The notes under the pieces: model-generated
Seen by the model: the letters and a program-made list of their open reading frames with translations, nothing else
Told to the model about the DNA's origin: nothing
Databases searched by the model: none
Translations under genes and position numbers: made by a program
In this document: positions 7,670 to 15,182 of the stretch, in pieces
Numbering within the stretch: the stretch's first letter is position 1
How the letters are laid out: each line of letters opens with the position of its first letter
Assembly (NCBI GenBank): GCA_003136395.1
Contig: PLEH01000120.1
Coordinates: 1-51,496, forward strand
DNA: 51,496 nucleotides
Direction: 5' to 3'
DNA from: Phenylobacterium sp.
GTDB lineage: Bacteria; Pseudomonadota; Alphaproteobacteria; Caulobacterales; Caulobacteraceae

Positions 7670-8479
7670 ATGACGCCCTTCCGCAACGACGACACCAATC
7701 CGTACAACCGCCCGACCTTCTGGCCCAAGATGCCGCAGACGCCGCTCAGCGTCGGCGTCCTGCCCAGGCGCCCGCCGCCGGCCCTGCCCACACCCGCGCC
7801 GGGGCCCACGCCCACCGTGGCCGAGGCGGAGGTGATCGCCGTGGCGGCCGAGGCTGAGCTGGCGATCCCCGAGCCCGCCCCCGAACCGGCGGCCCAGCCG
7901 CAGCTGCGGCCTCTGCCGATCGCCGCCCCGATCGGCGTGCGGCCCGCCCGCCCGTCCCGGCCGCAGCTGCGCCTGACCCCATTGATCGCGGCCGCGGCGG
8001 TGGGCGCGGGAGGCATGGCCGCCGTCTTCCTGCTGATCGGCGCGCGGCCGGCCGCGAGGCTCCCCGCCACGGCGCCCGCCCCGCCCCGCGCGGCGCTCGC
8101 GGTCGGAGATCTGGTGGGCGAAACCGCACCGGCCTCGCCCCCCGTCGCGCAGGCCGTCGCGCCCCCGGCCGCCGCGCCCCGTCCCGCCTCCAGGCTGGCC
8201 GTCGCCGCCACTGTCCCCGCAGCGCCTGCGCCTCGAGCCGCCCTCGCCTCGCGGACCATCCCCGGCGGGGGCGGACTGAGCGTTGCGCCTCCGATCCGGA
8301 TTCAGCCCCCCGCCTCCGAGCCTGTCTCGACGTCGCTGCTGCTCCCGCAGCCCCGGCCGATCGCCAGCCTCGTCGGCGCCGCGGAGCCGCAGCAGACGCC
8401 CGCGCCCGCGCCCGCGCCCTTCGTTCCGCCGCCGGCCCCCGACCGCAACGCGCCGATCGCCACCCACGTCCCGGATTAA
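7670..8479 (+). CDS. Proline/alanine-rich single-pass membrane protein
   Basis: A 269-residue low-complexity protein. Residues 1-100 are cytoplasmic-type and Pro-rich, one transmembrane helix lies at about 104-126 (LTPLIAAAAVGAGGMAAVFL), and the remaining ~140 residues are Ala/Pro-rich, as in periplasmic spacer regions of TonB or cell-wall proteins, but with no folded terminal domain. No family recognised. Both strands are open here because of extreme GC content; this frame is chosen for its ATG, its helix and its place in the co-directional series. Moderate confidence. Confidence 0.55.
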   Translation: MTPFRNDDTNPYNRPTFWPKMPQTPLSVGVLPRRPPPALPTPAPGPTPTVAEAEVIAVAAEAELAIPEPAPEPAAQPQLRPLPIAAPIGVRPARPSRPQLRLTPLIAAAAVGAGGMAAVFLLIGARPAARLPATAPAPPRAALAVGDLVGETAPASPPVAQAVAPPAAAPRPASRLAVAATVPAAPAPRAALASRTIPGGGGLSVAPPIRIQPPASEPVSTSLLLPQPRPIASLVGAAEPQQTPAPAPAPFVPPPAPDRNAPIATHVPD

Positions 8480-8556
8480 GGGCGGAGCGTCGCCGCCGCA
8501 CAGGGGTTTTTCAAACCAGCAACACAGCTAAGGTGTGTCGAGAGTAGGACTCCCCG

Positions 8557-9114
8557 ATGCGCCATATTCCGATCCTGATCGCCGCCGCCCTCGCCCTGAG
8601 CGTGCCCGCCCTGGCCCAGACCCCGGCGGCCAAACCCGCGCCCGCCCCCGCGCCGGCCGCCCCAAAGCCCCTGCCGAAGGCGACGCTGCTCTCGGTGAAG
8701 GATGTGATGCGCCACATCGTCAATCCGGCGGCCGAGACCTACTGGGCCCACTCCGGCGAGGTGGACGACGAGAAGGGCGCCAACGACCGCATCCCGACGT
8801 CGCAGGCCGACTGGAACATCAATATCGACACCGCCGCCACCATCGCCGAGGCGGGGAACTTGCTGATGATGGACGGGCGGGCCCGCGACCCGAACGGGCC
8901 CTGGATGAAGTACGCCGCTGCGCTGAACGCCGCCGGGATCGCCGGCATGTCCGCGGCCACCGCCCACGACCACGACAAGACCAACGACGCCGGCAGCGCC
9001 ATGTACGACGCCTGCTTCCAGTGCCACGGCCGCTATATCCAGCGGCCCAAGGACAGCCTCTACAAGCACGACATCGACAAGGACCTGAGAGACGCCGGCA
9101 AGGCGCCGAAGTAG
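8557..9114 (+). CDS. Mono-haem c-type cytochrome, exported
   Basis: Protein of 185 residues with a signal peptide (MRHIPILIAAALALSVPALA) and an Ala/Pro linker, so periplasmic. The haem-binding site is C153-F-Q-C156-H157, near the C-terminus as in cytochrome c'/c556-like proteins. It is paralogous to the lipoprotein cytochrome at 20685-21245: compare VMRHIVNPAAETYW here with FMGHVVDPASFAYW there. It is separated from the next small gene by 7 bp. The redox partner is unknown; its paralogue sits in a putative metal-uptake operon. Confidence 0.85.
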   Translation: MRHIPILIAAALALSVPALAQTPAAKPAPAPAPAAPKPLPKATLLSVKDVMRHIVNPAAETYWAHSGEVDDEKGANDRIPTSQADWNINIDTAATIAEAGNLLMMDGRARDPNGPWMKYAAALNAAGIAGMSAATAHDHDKTNDAGSAMYDACFQCHGRYIQRPKDSLYKHDIDKDLRDAGKAPK

Positions 9115-9121
9115 CCGCTTC

Positions 9122-9460
9122 GTGAGGCCCATCGCCCTCGCCGTCGTGGCCGCATTGGCCTGGCCCCAGGCGGGCGTGACCGCCGCCAAAGAGCCCGCCT
9201 GGACGGTCTACGCCGACTGCGCGGCGGCCTATCAGGCCAATGCGCGGATCGCCGACCCGGATCGCCCGGCGTCGATGACCGCCCAGGTCTCCGACGTGGC
9301 CAATGACTACGCCGCAGCGGCCCGCGCGCGCTATCGGCCAGCGAAGGCCGCGCGCGCCCGGGTCCAGACGCGCATCGAGCGCCAGACCAGGCTCCTCGCC
9401 GGCCAGCCGCGCGAGGCGGTGGAGCACATCATCGACGCCTGTCCGCAGGTCGGCGGCTAG
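9122..9460 (+). CDS. Small exported hypothetical protein
   Basis: Protein of 112 residues with a signal peptide (MRPIALAVVAALAWPQAGVT, GTG start) and a mature helical domain with two cysteines, one near each end (YADCAAAYQAN and HIIDACPQV), that could form a disulfide. No family recognised. It follows the cytochrome by 7 bp, so the two are probably co-transcribed and may both be periplasmic. Confidence 0.6.
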   Translation: MRPIALAVVAALAWPQAGVTAAKEPAWTVYADCAAAYQANARIADPDRPASMTAQVSDVANDYAAAARARYRPAKAARARVQTRIERQTRLLAGQPREAVEHIIDACPQVGG

Positions 9461-9499
9461 GCCCGGTTCCGCGACGGGCCGGGGGTGGAAAAGGTCCGC

Positions 9500-9529
9500 T
9501 TGACAATTCTATATTTCTGGAAGTATCGT
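9500..9529 (+). promoter_or_regulatory. Predicted sigma-70 promoter of the arsenic operon
   Basis: A -35 box TTGACA (9500-9505) and a -10-like TATCGT (9524-9529) with an 18-bp spacer, in an AT-rich island upstream of arsI. It is one of the few consensus-like promoters visible in this GC-rich window. Confidence 0.6.
9511..9526. promoter_or_regulatory. Candidate ArsR operator
   Basis: Imperfect palindrome ATATTTC-TG-GAAGTAT lies between the -35 and -10 boxes, the usual place for ArsR-family repression. Arms differ at one position. ArsR is encoded two genes downstream. Confidence 0.55.
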
Positions 9530-9557
9530 ATCACACTTGCCATCAGCGGAGACCACC

Positions 9558-9983
9558 ATGAAGCGTCTGCATCTACACGTGAGCGTGCCTGACCTCGCCC
9601 AGTCCATCGGCTTCTACGCGACCCTGTTCGGGGCGCAGCCCAGCGTCGTGAAGGACGACTACGCCAAGTGGATGCTGGACGATCCCAAGGTGAACTTCGC
9701 CATCTCCAAGCGCGGCGGCGCGGTGGGCCTCGATCACGTGGGCGTCCAGGTGGACACCCGCGCCGAGCTCGACGGGATCTCCGGACGCCTGAAGGCCGCT
9801 GGCGCGGCGACCTTCGAGCAGGAGGCCACCACCTGCTGCTACGCCCGCGGCGACAAGAGCTGGGTCACCGACCCGGCCGGCGTGCGCTGGGAAAGCTTCT
9901 ACACCTTCGGCGAGGCCACCCAGTACGGCGAGGACGCGCCGGCGGCGGCCGTGACGGCCAGCGCCTGCGGCTGCGCCGCCTGA
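9558..9983 (+). CDS. arsI: ArsI/CadI-type VOC protein, C-As lyase
   Basis: Protein of 141 residues from the ATG at 9558 (preceded by GGAG). ArsI is a ferrous-iron dioxygenase that cleaves the carbon-arsenic bond of trivalent methylarsenicals and aromatic arsenicals. The expected residues are visible: metal ligands near H5, H60 (LDHVGVQV) and E112 (RWESFYTF), and the vicinal arsenic-binding pair C93-C94 in ATTCCYARGDKSW. Extra cysteines end the chain (SACGCAA). It is first in the arsI-arsR-arsC-aquaporin operon, with a promoter and ArsR-type operator directly upstream. CadI is the alternative name for close relatives. Confidence 0.88.
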   Translation: MKRLHLHVSVPDLAQSIGFYATLFGAQPSVVKDDYAKWMLDDPKVNFAISKRGGAVGLDHVGVQVDTRAELDGISGRLKAAGAATFEQEATTCCYARGDKSWVTDPAGVRWESFYTFGEATQYGEDAPAAAVTASACGCAA

Positions 9984-10020
9984 GGGCGGGGCCGCGCCGC
10001 GTCACGCCTTCGTCGTAAAT

Positions 10021-10036
10021 TTCGGGTATTGCCGAA
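10021..10036. promoter_or_regulatory. Inverted repeat just before arsR
   Basis: TTCGG (10021-10025), a 6-bp loop, then CCGAA (10032-10036), ending 2 bp before the arsR ATG. It could be a second ArsR operator or an mRNA hairpin limiting translation. No ribosome-binding site is obvious here. Confidence 0.4.
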
Positions 10037-10038
10037 TT

Positions 10039-10392
10039 ATGGAAACGATTCCCGCGGTCACAGCCCTCTCCGCCCTGGCTCACGAAGGCCGACTGGAGAT
10101 CTTCCGGCTACTGGTGAAGGCCGGCCCGGCCGGCCTTGCGGCCGGTGAGATCGCCAGGCTCACCGGCGTCCTGCCCAACACGCTCTCGTCGAACCTGAAC
10201 ATCCTCAGCGTCGCGGGCCTGGCCACCTCGCGGCGCCATGGCCGCTCGATCATCTACGCGGCGGCCTACGACAGGATGCGCGAGCTCTTGGCCTTCCTGA
10301 TGGAGGACTGCTGCGCCGGGAGCGCGGCGATCTGCGCGCCGCTGGCCGAGGTGGTGAGCCGCTGCCGCGTCGCCGAAGCCGTCGCCAGCTGA
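10039..10392 (+). CDS. arsR: ArsR family metalloregulatory repressor
   Basis: Winged-helix repressor of 117 residues. It has LSALAHEGRLEIFRLLV at the N-terminus, the recognition region NTLSSNLNILSVAGLATSRR, and a beta-wing GRSIIYAA. It lacks the classical ELCVCDL As(III) site of the E. coli type. Instead, cysteines cluster near the C-terminus (EDCCAGSAAICAP), as in ArsR proteins whose As(III) site lies in the C-terminal region. It is expected to repress the operon until arsenite or methylarsenite binds. It lies between arsI and arsC, 14 bp before arsC. Confidence 0.9.
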   Translation: METIPAVTALSALAHEGRLEIFRLLVKAGPAGLAAGEIARLTGVLPNTLSSNLNILSVAGLATSRRHGRSIIYAAAYDRMRELLAFLMEDCCAGSAAICAPLAEVVSRCRVAEAVAS

Positions 10393-10406
10393 CGAGGGAG
10401 GCGGAC

Positions 10407-10940
10407 ATGGCCGACACCGACCGCAGGCTGTTCAATGTGCTCTTCCTGTGCACCGGCAATTCGGCCCGCTCGATCATGGCCGAGGCGATCCTGAACCGCG
10501 TGGGCATGGGCCGGTTCAAGGCCTATTCGGCGGGCTCCATGCCGACCGGCAAGGTCAATCCCCACGCGCTCGCCCTGCTCGCCAAGCTGAACCACGGGGT
10601 CCAGGGCCTGCGCTCCAAGCCCTGGGAAGAGTTCTCCCGCGACCGCAATCCGCAGGCCCCTGAGCTCAACTTCGTCTTCACCGTCTGCGACAACGCCGCG
10701 GGCGAAGTCTGCCCGATCTGGCCGGGCCAGCCGATGACCGCGCACTGGGGCATCCCCGACCCGGCCGCGGTCCAGGGGTCGGAGGCCGAGATCGGCGTCG
10801 CCTTCGCCGAGGCCTACCGCCAGCTCAGCAACCGCATCGGCCTGTTCGTCAATCTGCCGATGACCTCCCTCGACCGGATGGCGCTGCAGGAACGGCTGCA
10901 CCGCATCGGCGCCGCGCGCGACGCGCCGGAACGGGCATGA
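10407..10940 (+). CDS. arsC: Arsenate reductase, low-MW phosphatase type
   Basis: Protein of 177 residues with the low-molecular-weight tyrosine phosphatase fold. The CX5R loop is C15-TGNSA-R21. A second pair, CDNAAGEVC (C-x7-C), matches the resolving cysteines of thioredoxin-coupled ArsC, so electrons probably come from thioredoxin. It reduces arsenate to arsenite in the cytoplasm. GAGGGAGG precedes the ATG. Its stop overlaps the aquaporin start (ATGA), coupling production of arsenite with the exit channel. A C-terminal extension of ~35 residues continues beyond the core fold. Confidence 0.92.
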   Translation: MADTDRRLFNVLFLCTGNSARSIMAEAILNRVGMGRFKAYSAGSMPTGKVNPHALALLAKLNHGVQGLRSKPWEEFSRDRNPQAPELNFVFTVCDNAAGEVCPIWPGQPMTAHWGIPDPAAVQGSEAEIGVAFAEAYRQLSNRIGLFVNLPMTSLDRMALQERLHRIGAARDAPERA

Positions 10941-11632
10941 CCGCCGACGCGAGCCTCGAGCCGCCGCTCGGGGATTTTGGCCTCGCCCGCCGCGTCGCCG
11001 CCGAGGCGCTGGGCGCGGCCCTGCTGCTCGCGGTGGTGGTGGGCTCCGGGATCATGGGCGAGCGGCTGTCCGGCGGTAATCAGGCCATGGCCCTGCTCGC
11101 CAACACGCTCGCCACCGGGGCGGGGCTGGTGGTGCTCATCACCGTCTTCGGGCCGGTCTCCGGCGCGCACTTCAACCCGGCCGTGACCCTGGTCTTTGCG
11201 ATCCGCCGCGAGCTCGGCGCGGGCGTGGCGGCCGCCTATGTGGCGGCGCAGATCGCGGGCGGGGTGCTGGGCGTGTGGGCGGCGCACGCCATGTTCGCCG
11301 AGCCGATCTGGCAGGTCTCGACCAGGCTCCGCGACGGCCCGGCCCAGGCTTTTTCGGAGTTCGTGGCGACCTTCGGCCTGATCCTGACCATCCTCGGGAC
11401 CCTGCGGTTCCGGCCTCAGGCGACGCCCGCGGCGGTCGGGCTCTATATCGCCGCGGCCTACTGGTTCACCGCCTCGACCTCCTTCGCCAACCCGGCGGTG
11501 ACGCTGGCCCGCAGCCTGTCGGACACCTTCGCCGGCATCGCGCCCAGCTCGGCGCCGGCCTTTATCGCGGCGCAACTGGCCGGAGCCATGGCGGCGGCCG
11601 GCCTCTGCAAATGGCTCCTGGCTAAGCCCTAG
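10937..11632 (+). CDS. aqpS: MIP family aquaporin (AqpS-like arsenite channel)
   Basis: Major intrinsic protein of 231 residues with six predicted helices and two NPA half-helices: GAHFNPAVT (N80) and SFANPAVT (N185). The residue after the second NPA, normally the selectivity-filter Arg, is V188. Loss of that Arg widens the pore and is typical of arsenic-operon AqpS proteins. In AqpS systems ArsC makes arsenite inside, which leaves by downhill flow through the channel, replacing an ArsB or Acr3 pump. No pump is encoded here, which fits. It overlaps arsC by 4 bp. Confidence 0.88.
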   Translation: MTADASLEPPLGDFGLARRVAAEALGAALLLAVVVGSGIMGERLSGGNQAMALLANTLATGAGLVVLITVFGPVSGAHFNPAVTLVFAIRRELGAGVAAAYVAAQIAGGVLGVWAAHAMFAEPIWQVSTRLRDGPAQAFSEFVATFGLILTILGTLRFRPQATPAAVGLYIAAAYWFTASTSFANPAVTLARSLSDTFAGIAPSSAPAFIAAQLAGAMAAAGLCKWLLAKP

Positions 11633-11761
11633 CGGCTTGAACCGTGCGGCCAAGCGTCTAGTCTGCGGGCATCCGGGCCGACGCGGGCGCCCGGACCAAG
11701 ACGGTGCGCCGTCCAAGACCCGCTCCTGTTGATCCGGCCGAGGGCCGGGAGGGAGCGCGAT

Positions 11762-12829
11762 ATGTCGGAACCCAACTCCAGTCCGTTCAAGGTCGCGGTC
11801 GTCTGGCGCGGCGACGCCCAGGCCCGGGCCGAGGCGCGCGGCGAGACCAGCCGGCTGAAGGCGATCTTCGAGGCCCTGGCGCGGCAGGGGATCGCCGCCG
11901 GGCCGGCGGTCTGGTCGGAAGAGCTCGCCGGCGAGGTGCGCGCGCAGCTCATGGGCATGGACGGGGTGCTGGTCTGGGTCGACCCGATCTCGACGGCGAG
12001 CGGCGCGCGACGCGGGATGCTGGACGACCTGCTGCGGGAGGTCGCCGCGAGCGACATCCTCGTCAGTACGCACCCCGACGTGACGGCCAGGATGGGCGTG
12101 AAGGACGTGCTCTACACAACCCGCGAGCTCGGATGGGGAAGCGACACCCATCGCTATGACACCCATGCGGCGTTCACGCGGGCTTTCCCCGCGCGCTTGG
12201 CTGGCGGCGCCAGGGTGCTGAAACAGAACCGCGGCAATGGCGGCATCGGGGTCTGGAAGGTGGAGGGCGCGGGCGGCGCCGACGTCGCTGTCCGGGAGGC
12301 GAAGGGCGGGAGCGCGCCGCGCACCCTGGCGCTGGCGGACTTCATGACTGAGCGGGCGGCGGACTTCGAGGCCGCCAATCCGGGAGGCGGGGGCGGCCTG
12401 GTCGACCAGCCGTTCCAGCCGCGCCACCTGGAGGGCATGGTCCGCTGCTACATGGCGGGCGATCGCGTCGTGGGCTTCGGCCACCAGCTGGTGCGCGCGC
12501 TCGCGCCGCCGGAGGCGGGGCCGGCCGGGCCAAGGCTCTACTCCGGGCCGGCGGACCCGCGGTTCCAGCGCCTGCGGGCCCTGATGGAACAGGATTGGAC
12601 GCCAGGCCTTTCACGGTTGCTCGCGATCGCCCCGGACGACCTGCCGGTGATCTGGGACGCCGACCTGCTGCTGGGGCCCAGGACCCCGGAGGGGGATGAC
12701 AGCTACGTGCTTTGCGAGATCAATGTCAGTTCGGTCTTTCCGATCCCGGACGAGGCGCCCGAGGCGTTGGCCGAGACCACCCTCAAGCGGCTCGCGATGG
12801 CCAGGACGAGACGCCGCAACGCTTCCTAA
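11762..12829 (+). CDS. ATP-grasp-like protein, Cj0069 family
   Basis: Cytoplasmic protein of 355 residues with ATP-grasp features. These are a nucleotide-loop lysine in VLKQNRGNGGIGVW, a substrate region FQPRHLEGMVRCYM, and a late metal-binding segment YVLCEINVSSVFPIPDEAP with the expected Glu-x-Asn. It resembles the Cj0069 family, whose reaction is unknown. The ATG at 11762 follows GGGAGGGAG, a strong site; an upstream in-frame start at 11729 is less likely. It is followed 27 bp later by superoxide dismutase, so the two may be co-transcribed. Confidence 0.8.
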   Translation: MSEPNSSPFKVAVVWRGDAQARAEARGETSRLKAIFEALARQGIAAGPAVWSEELAGEVRAQLMGMDGVLVWVDPISTASGARRGMLDDLLREVAASDILVSTHPDVTARMGVKDVLYTTRELGWGSDTHRYDTHAAFTRAFPARLAGGARVLKQNRGNGGIGVWKVEGAGGADVAVREAKGGSAPRTLALADFMTERAADFEAANPGGGGGLVDQPFQPRHLEGMVRCYMAGDRVVGFGHQLVRALAPPEAGPAGPRLYSGPADPRFQRLRALMEQDWTPGLSRLLAIAPDDLPVIWDADLLLGPRTPEGDDSYVLCEINVSSVFPIPDEAPEALAETTLKRLAMARTRRRNAS

Positions 12830-12856
12830 CCTGACCCCCAAGGATGGAGACTTCCC

Positions 12857-13558
12857 ATGTCTGAACCGACCCTCGACCGCCGCATGCTGTTGGGCGGAGT
12901 TGCGCTCGCCGGCGCCGTCGCCGCCACGACGGCCGCGGCGCAATCCGCGCCGCCAGCCGCGGCGGGGGGTTTCAACCCGCAGCCCCTGCCCTTCGATCCC
13001 AAGGCGGTGGCCGGGCTCTCCGAGAAGCTGCTGGTGAGCCACCATGACAACAACTATGTGGGCGCCGTGAAACGGCTGGGCGTCATCCGCGCGGAGTTCG
13101 GCAAGCTCGACCCGACGTCCGCGCAGGGCTTCTTGGTCAATGGACTGAAGCGCGAGGAGCTGCTCGCCTGGAACTCCATGATCCTGCACGAAGTCTATTT
13201 CGCGGGCCTCGGCGCAGCCGCGGCGCCGAGCACGGGCCTGGCCCAGGCGGTGGAGCGGGACTTCGGCAGCCACGACCGTTGGGCCGCGGAGTTCTCCGGC
13301 ATGGGCAAGGCGCTGGGCGGCGGTTCGGGCTGGGTGATCCTGGCCTACAGCCCCCATGATCGTCGGCTGGTGAACACCTGGGCGGCCGACCACACCATGA
13401 ACCTGGCGGGCGGCGCGCCGCTGCTGGCGCTCGACATGTACGAGCACGCCTACCACATGGACTACGGCGCCAAGGCCGCCGCCTATGTGGACGCGGTGAT
13501 GAAGGTCCTCTCCTGGCGCCACGCCAACGAGGCGTTCCGGCGGGCGAGCGCGGCGTGA
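12857..13558 (+). CDS. Fe/Mn superoxide dismutase with Tat signal
   Basis: Protein of 233 residues. A twin-arginine signal (LDRRMLLGGVALAGAV) indicates folded export to the periplasm. SOD landmarks are the first metal His in VSHHDNNYVGAV, the second in NSMILHEVYFAGLG, and the C-terminal Asp/His ligands in LDMYEHAYHMDYG. Relative to typical enzymes with HHxKHHxxYV, three residues including a KHH stretch seem to be missing after the first ligand, marking a divergent subgroup. ATG with AGGATGGAGA upstream. A stem-loop follows the stop. Confidence 0.88.
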   Translation: MSEPTLDRRMLLGGVALAGAVAATTAAAQSAPPAAAGGFNPQPLPFDPKAVAGLSEKLLVSHHDNNYVGAVKRLGVIRAEFGKLDPTSAQGFLVNGLKREELLAWNSMILHEVYFAGLGAAAAPSTGLAQAVERDFGSHDRWAAEFSGMGKALGGGSGWVILAYSPHDRRLVNTWAADHTMNLAGGAPLLALDMYEHAYHMDYGAKAAAYVDAVMKVLSWRHANEAFRRASAA

Positions 13559-13566
13559 ATCCATTT

Positions 13567-13595
13567 GGCGGCGCCCTCGATTTCACGGCGCCGCC
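13567..13595 (+). terminator. Stem-loop after superoxide dismutase
   Basis: GGCGGCGCC (13567-13575) and GGCGCCGCC (13587-13595) form a perfect 9-bp stem with an 11-nt loop, 8 bp after the stop codon. There is no U-tract, so termination efficiency is uncertain. Confidence 0.6.
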
Positions 13596-13676
13596 ACAAC
13601 GGTCTGCTACCTGGGCGAGGTTCGCGCGCTCCTTGCGCGATGGCGCGCGGCGCTGGGCTGGATTGGGACTGCGATC

Positions 13677-15041
13677 ATGAAACGAAACCCGATGGCTTGC
13701 GCCGCATTGTCCGCCGCCCTTGCCTTGAGCCCGCTCGTCCCGGCGCGGGCGCAGGACGCCCAGCCGCAGCAGGCGAACCCGGACGGCAAGGCGGCGGTGG
13801 CTCCGGAGGCCTGGGCGCTCCACCTGCAGGCCACCGATATCCTGCAATACTATCCGGCCTTCCACAGCCCCTTCCAAGGCCCCAACAGCTTTCGGCCGCA
13901 GGCGACCAGCGGCAACACAGTGGACGCCACCCTCTACGCCGGCGTGAAGCCATGGGCGGGCGGCGAGGTTTGGGGAGACCTGGAGATGTACGAGGGCTAT
14001 GCGCCGAGCAACACGCTGGGCGCGGCCGGATACGTGAACGGCGACGGGGCGAAGGTGGGCCGCGCGCATCCTTATGCGCGGATCGCCCGGCTGTTCATCC
14101 GCCAGACCTTCGACCTGGGGGGCGAGGCCGACGACCAGGACGCCGATCTCAATCAGCTGGCCGCCCACCGGACCAGGGACCGGCTGGTGTTCACCGCCGG
14201 CAAGCTCAACGTCACCGACATCTTCGACACCAACAGGTACGCCCACGACCCACGCCATGACTTCCTCAACTGGAGCCTGATCACCGCCGGAAGCTTCGAC
14301 TACGCCGCCGACGCCTGGGGTTACACCTACGGGACCGCGGCGGAGTGGTATCGCGGCGACTGGACCTGGCGGGTGGGCGCCTTCGACCTATCCGTCGTGC
14401 CGAACAACGCGACCCTGACCTCGGACCTCAGCCAGTTCCAACTGGTCGGCGAGGCCGAGCGTCGGCTGACCCTTGGCGGACGGCCCGGAGCGATCCGGCT
14501 GGCGGGCTTCCTCACACGCGGGAGGATGGGTCGCTACGACGACGCGGCGGACCTGGCGCTGGCGACGGGCCGGCCCGCGGACACCGCGCTGGTGCGTCAC
14601 TACCGCAGCCGTCCGGGCGTCTACCTTAATCTGGAGCAGGAGGTGGCCGACGGGGTCGGGGTGTTCGCTCGCCTGGGAGGGTCCGACGGGACCTACGAGT
14701 CCTACGAATACACCGACATCGACCGCACGGCCCAGGCCGGCGTGTCGGTCACCGGCGCGCGCTGGGGACGCAAAGACGACACCGCCGCCGCCGCCTTCGT
14801 CGTCAATCAGCTCTCAGGGGCCGGCCATCGTTACCTCGATGCGGGCGGTCTCGGCATTCTGGTGGGCGATGGGCGGCTGCCGCATCCGGGACCGGAGGAC
14901 ATCGTCGAGGCCTACTACAGCCTGTCGCTGGCCAGGGACATGACGCTCAGCCTCGACGACCAACTCGTCGAACATCCGGCCTACAACCGCGACCGCGGGC
15001 CGGTGAACGTGGTGTCGCTGCGGCTTCACCTGCAGCGGTAA
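13677..15041 (+). CDS. OprB-like carbohydrate porin
   Basis: Outer-membrane beta-barrel of 454 residues with a signal peptide (MKRNPMACAALSAALALSPL, cleavage after ARA). The mature part alternates aromatic/polar strands, with typical OprB features: an early LQATDILQYYPAFHSPFQG, FIRQTFDLGGE, KLNVTDIFDTNRYAHDPR, and a closing strand VNVVSLRLHLQR. These porins admit sugars or other small solutes. The FQGPNSFRP start region suggests the carbohydrate-selective porin family. It is convergent with the Nramp-like gene across a palindromic repeat. Confidence 0.85.
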   Translation: MKRNPMACAALSAALALSPLVPARAQDAQPQQANPDGKAAVAPEAWALHLQATDILQYYPAFHSPFQGPNSFRPQATSGNTVDATLYAGVKPWAGGEVWGDLEMYEGYAPSNTLGAAGYVNGDGAKVGRAHPYARIARLFIRQTFDLGGEADDQDADLNQLAAHRTRDRLVFTAGKLNVTDIFDTNRYAHDPRHDFLNWSLITAGSFDYAADAWGYTYGTAAEWYRGDWTWRVGAFDLSVVPNNATLTSDLSQFQLVGEAERRLTLGGRPGAIRLAGFLTRGRMGRYDDAADLALATGRPADTALVRHYRSRPGVYLNLEQEVADGVGVFARLGGSDGTYESYEYTDIDRTAQAGVSVTGARWGRKDDTAAAAFVVNQLSGAGHRYLDAGGLGILVGDGRLPHPGPEDIVEAYYSLSLARDMTLSLDDQLVEHPAYNRDRGPVNVVSLRLHLQR

Positions 15042-15049
15042 GTTCAATA

Positions 15050-15176
15050 CCGCTCATCCCGGCGAAGGCCGGGACCCAGATGGAAAGACTCAGATGTGGG
15101 CTCCGCCGGCTCGGAGCACGACCAACCCGCCACCAAGCCATGGGATCTGGATCCCGGCCTTCGCCGGGACGAGCGG
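15050..15176. repeat. Palindromic intergenic repeat, type A copy 2
   Basis: Inverted arms 15050-15080 and 15146-15176 match the element at 5134-5259 almost base for base (GCTCATCCCGGCGAAGGCC and its complement), while the ~65-bp centre is unrelated. It again lies between convergent genes. Confidence 0.8.
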
Positions 15177-15182
15177 ATGGGC

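Noticed and set aside
7294-8467. Long minus-strand frames opposite the proline-rich gene
   Set aside because: Gly/Arg/Ala-rich reading of GC repeats without membrane or domain signal. The plus frame has a plausible helix, so it was kept at moderate confidence.
10814-12484. 556-residue minus-strand frame
   Set aside because: Covers parts of three plus-strand genes with good starts and motifs; shadow.
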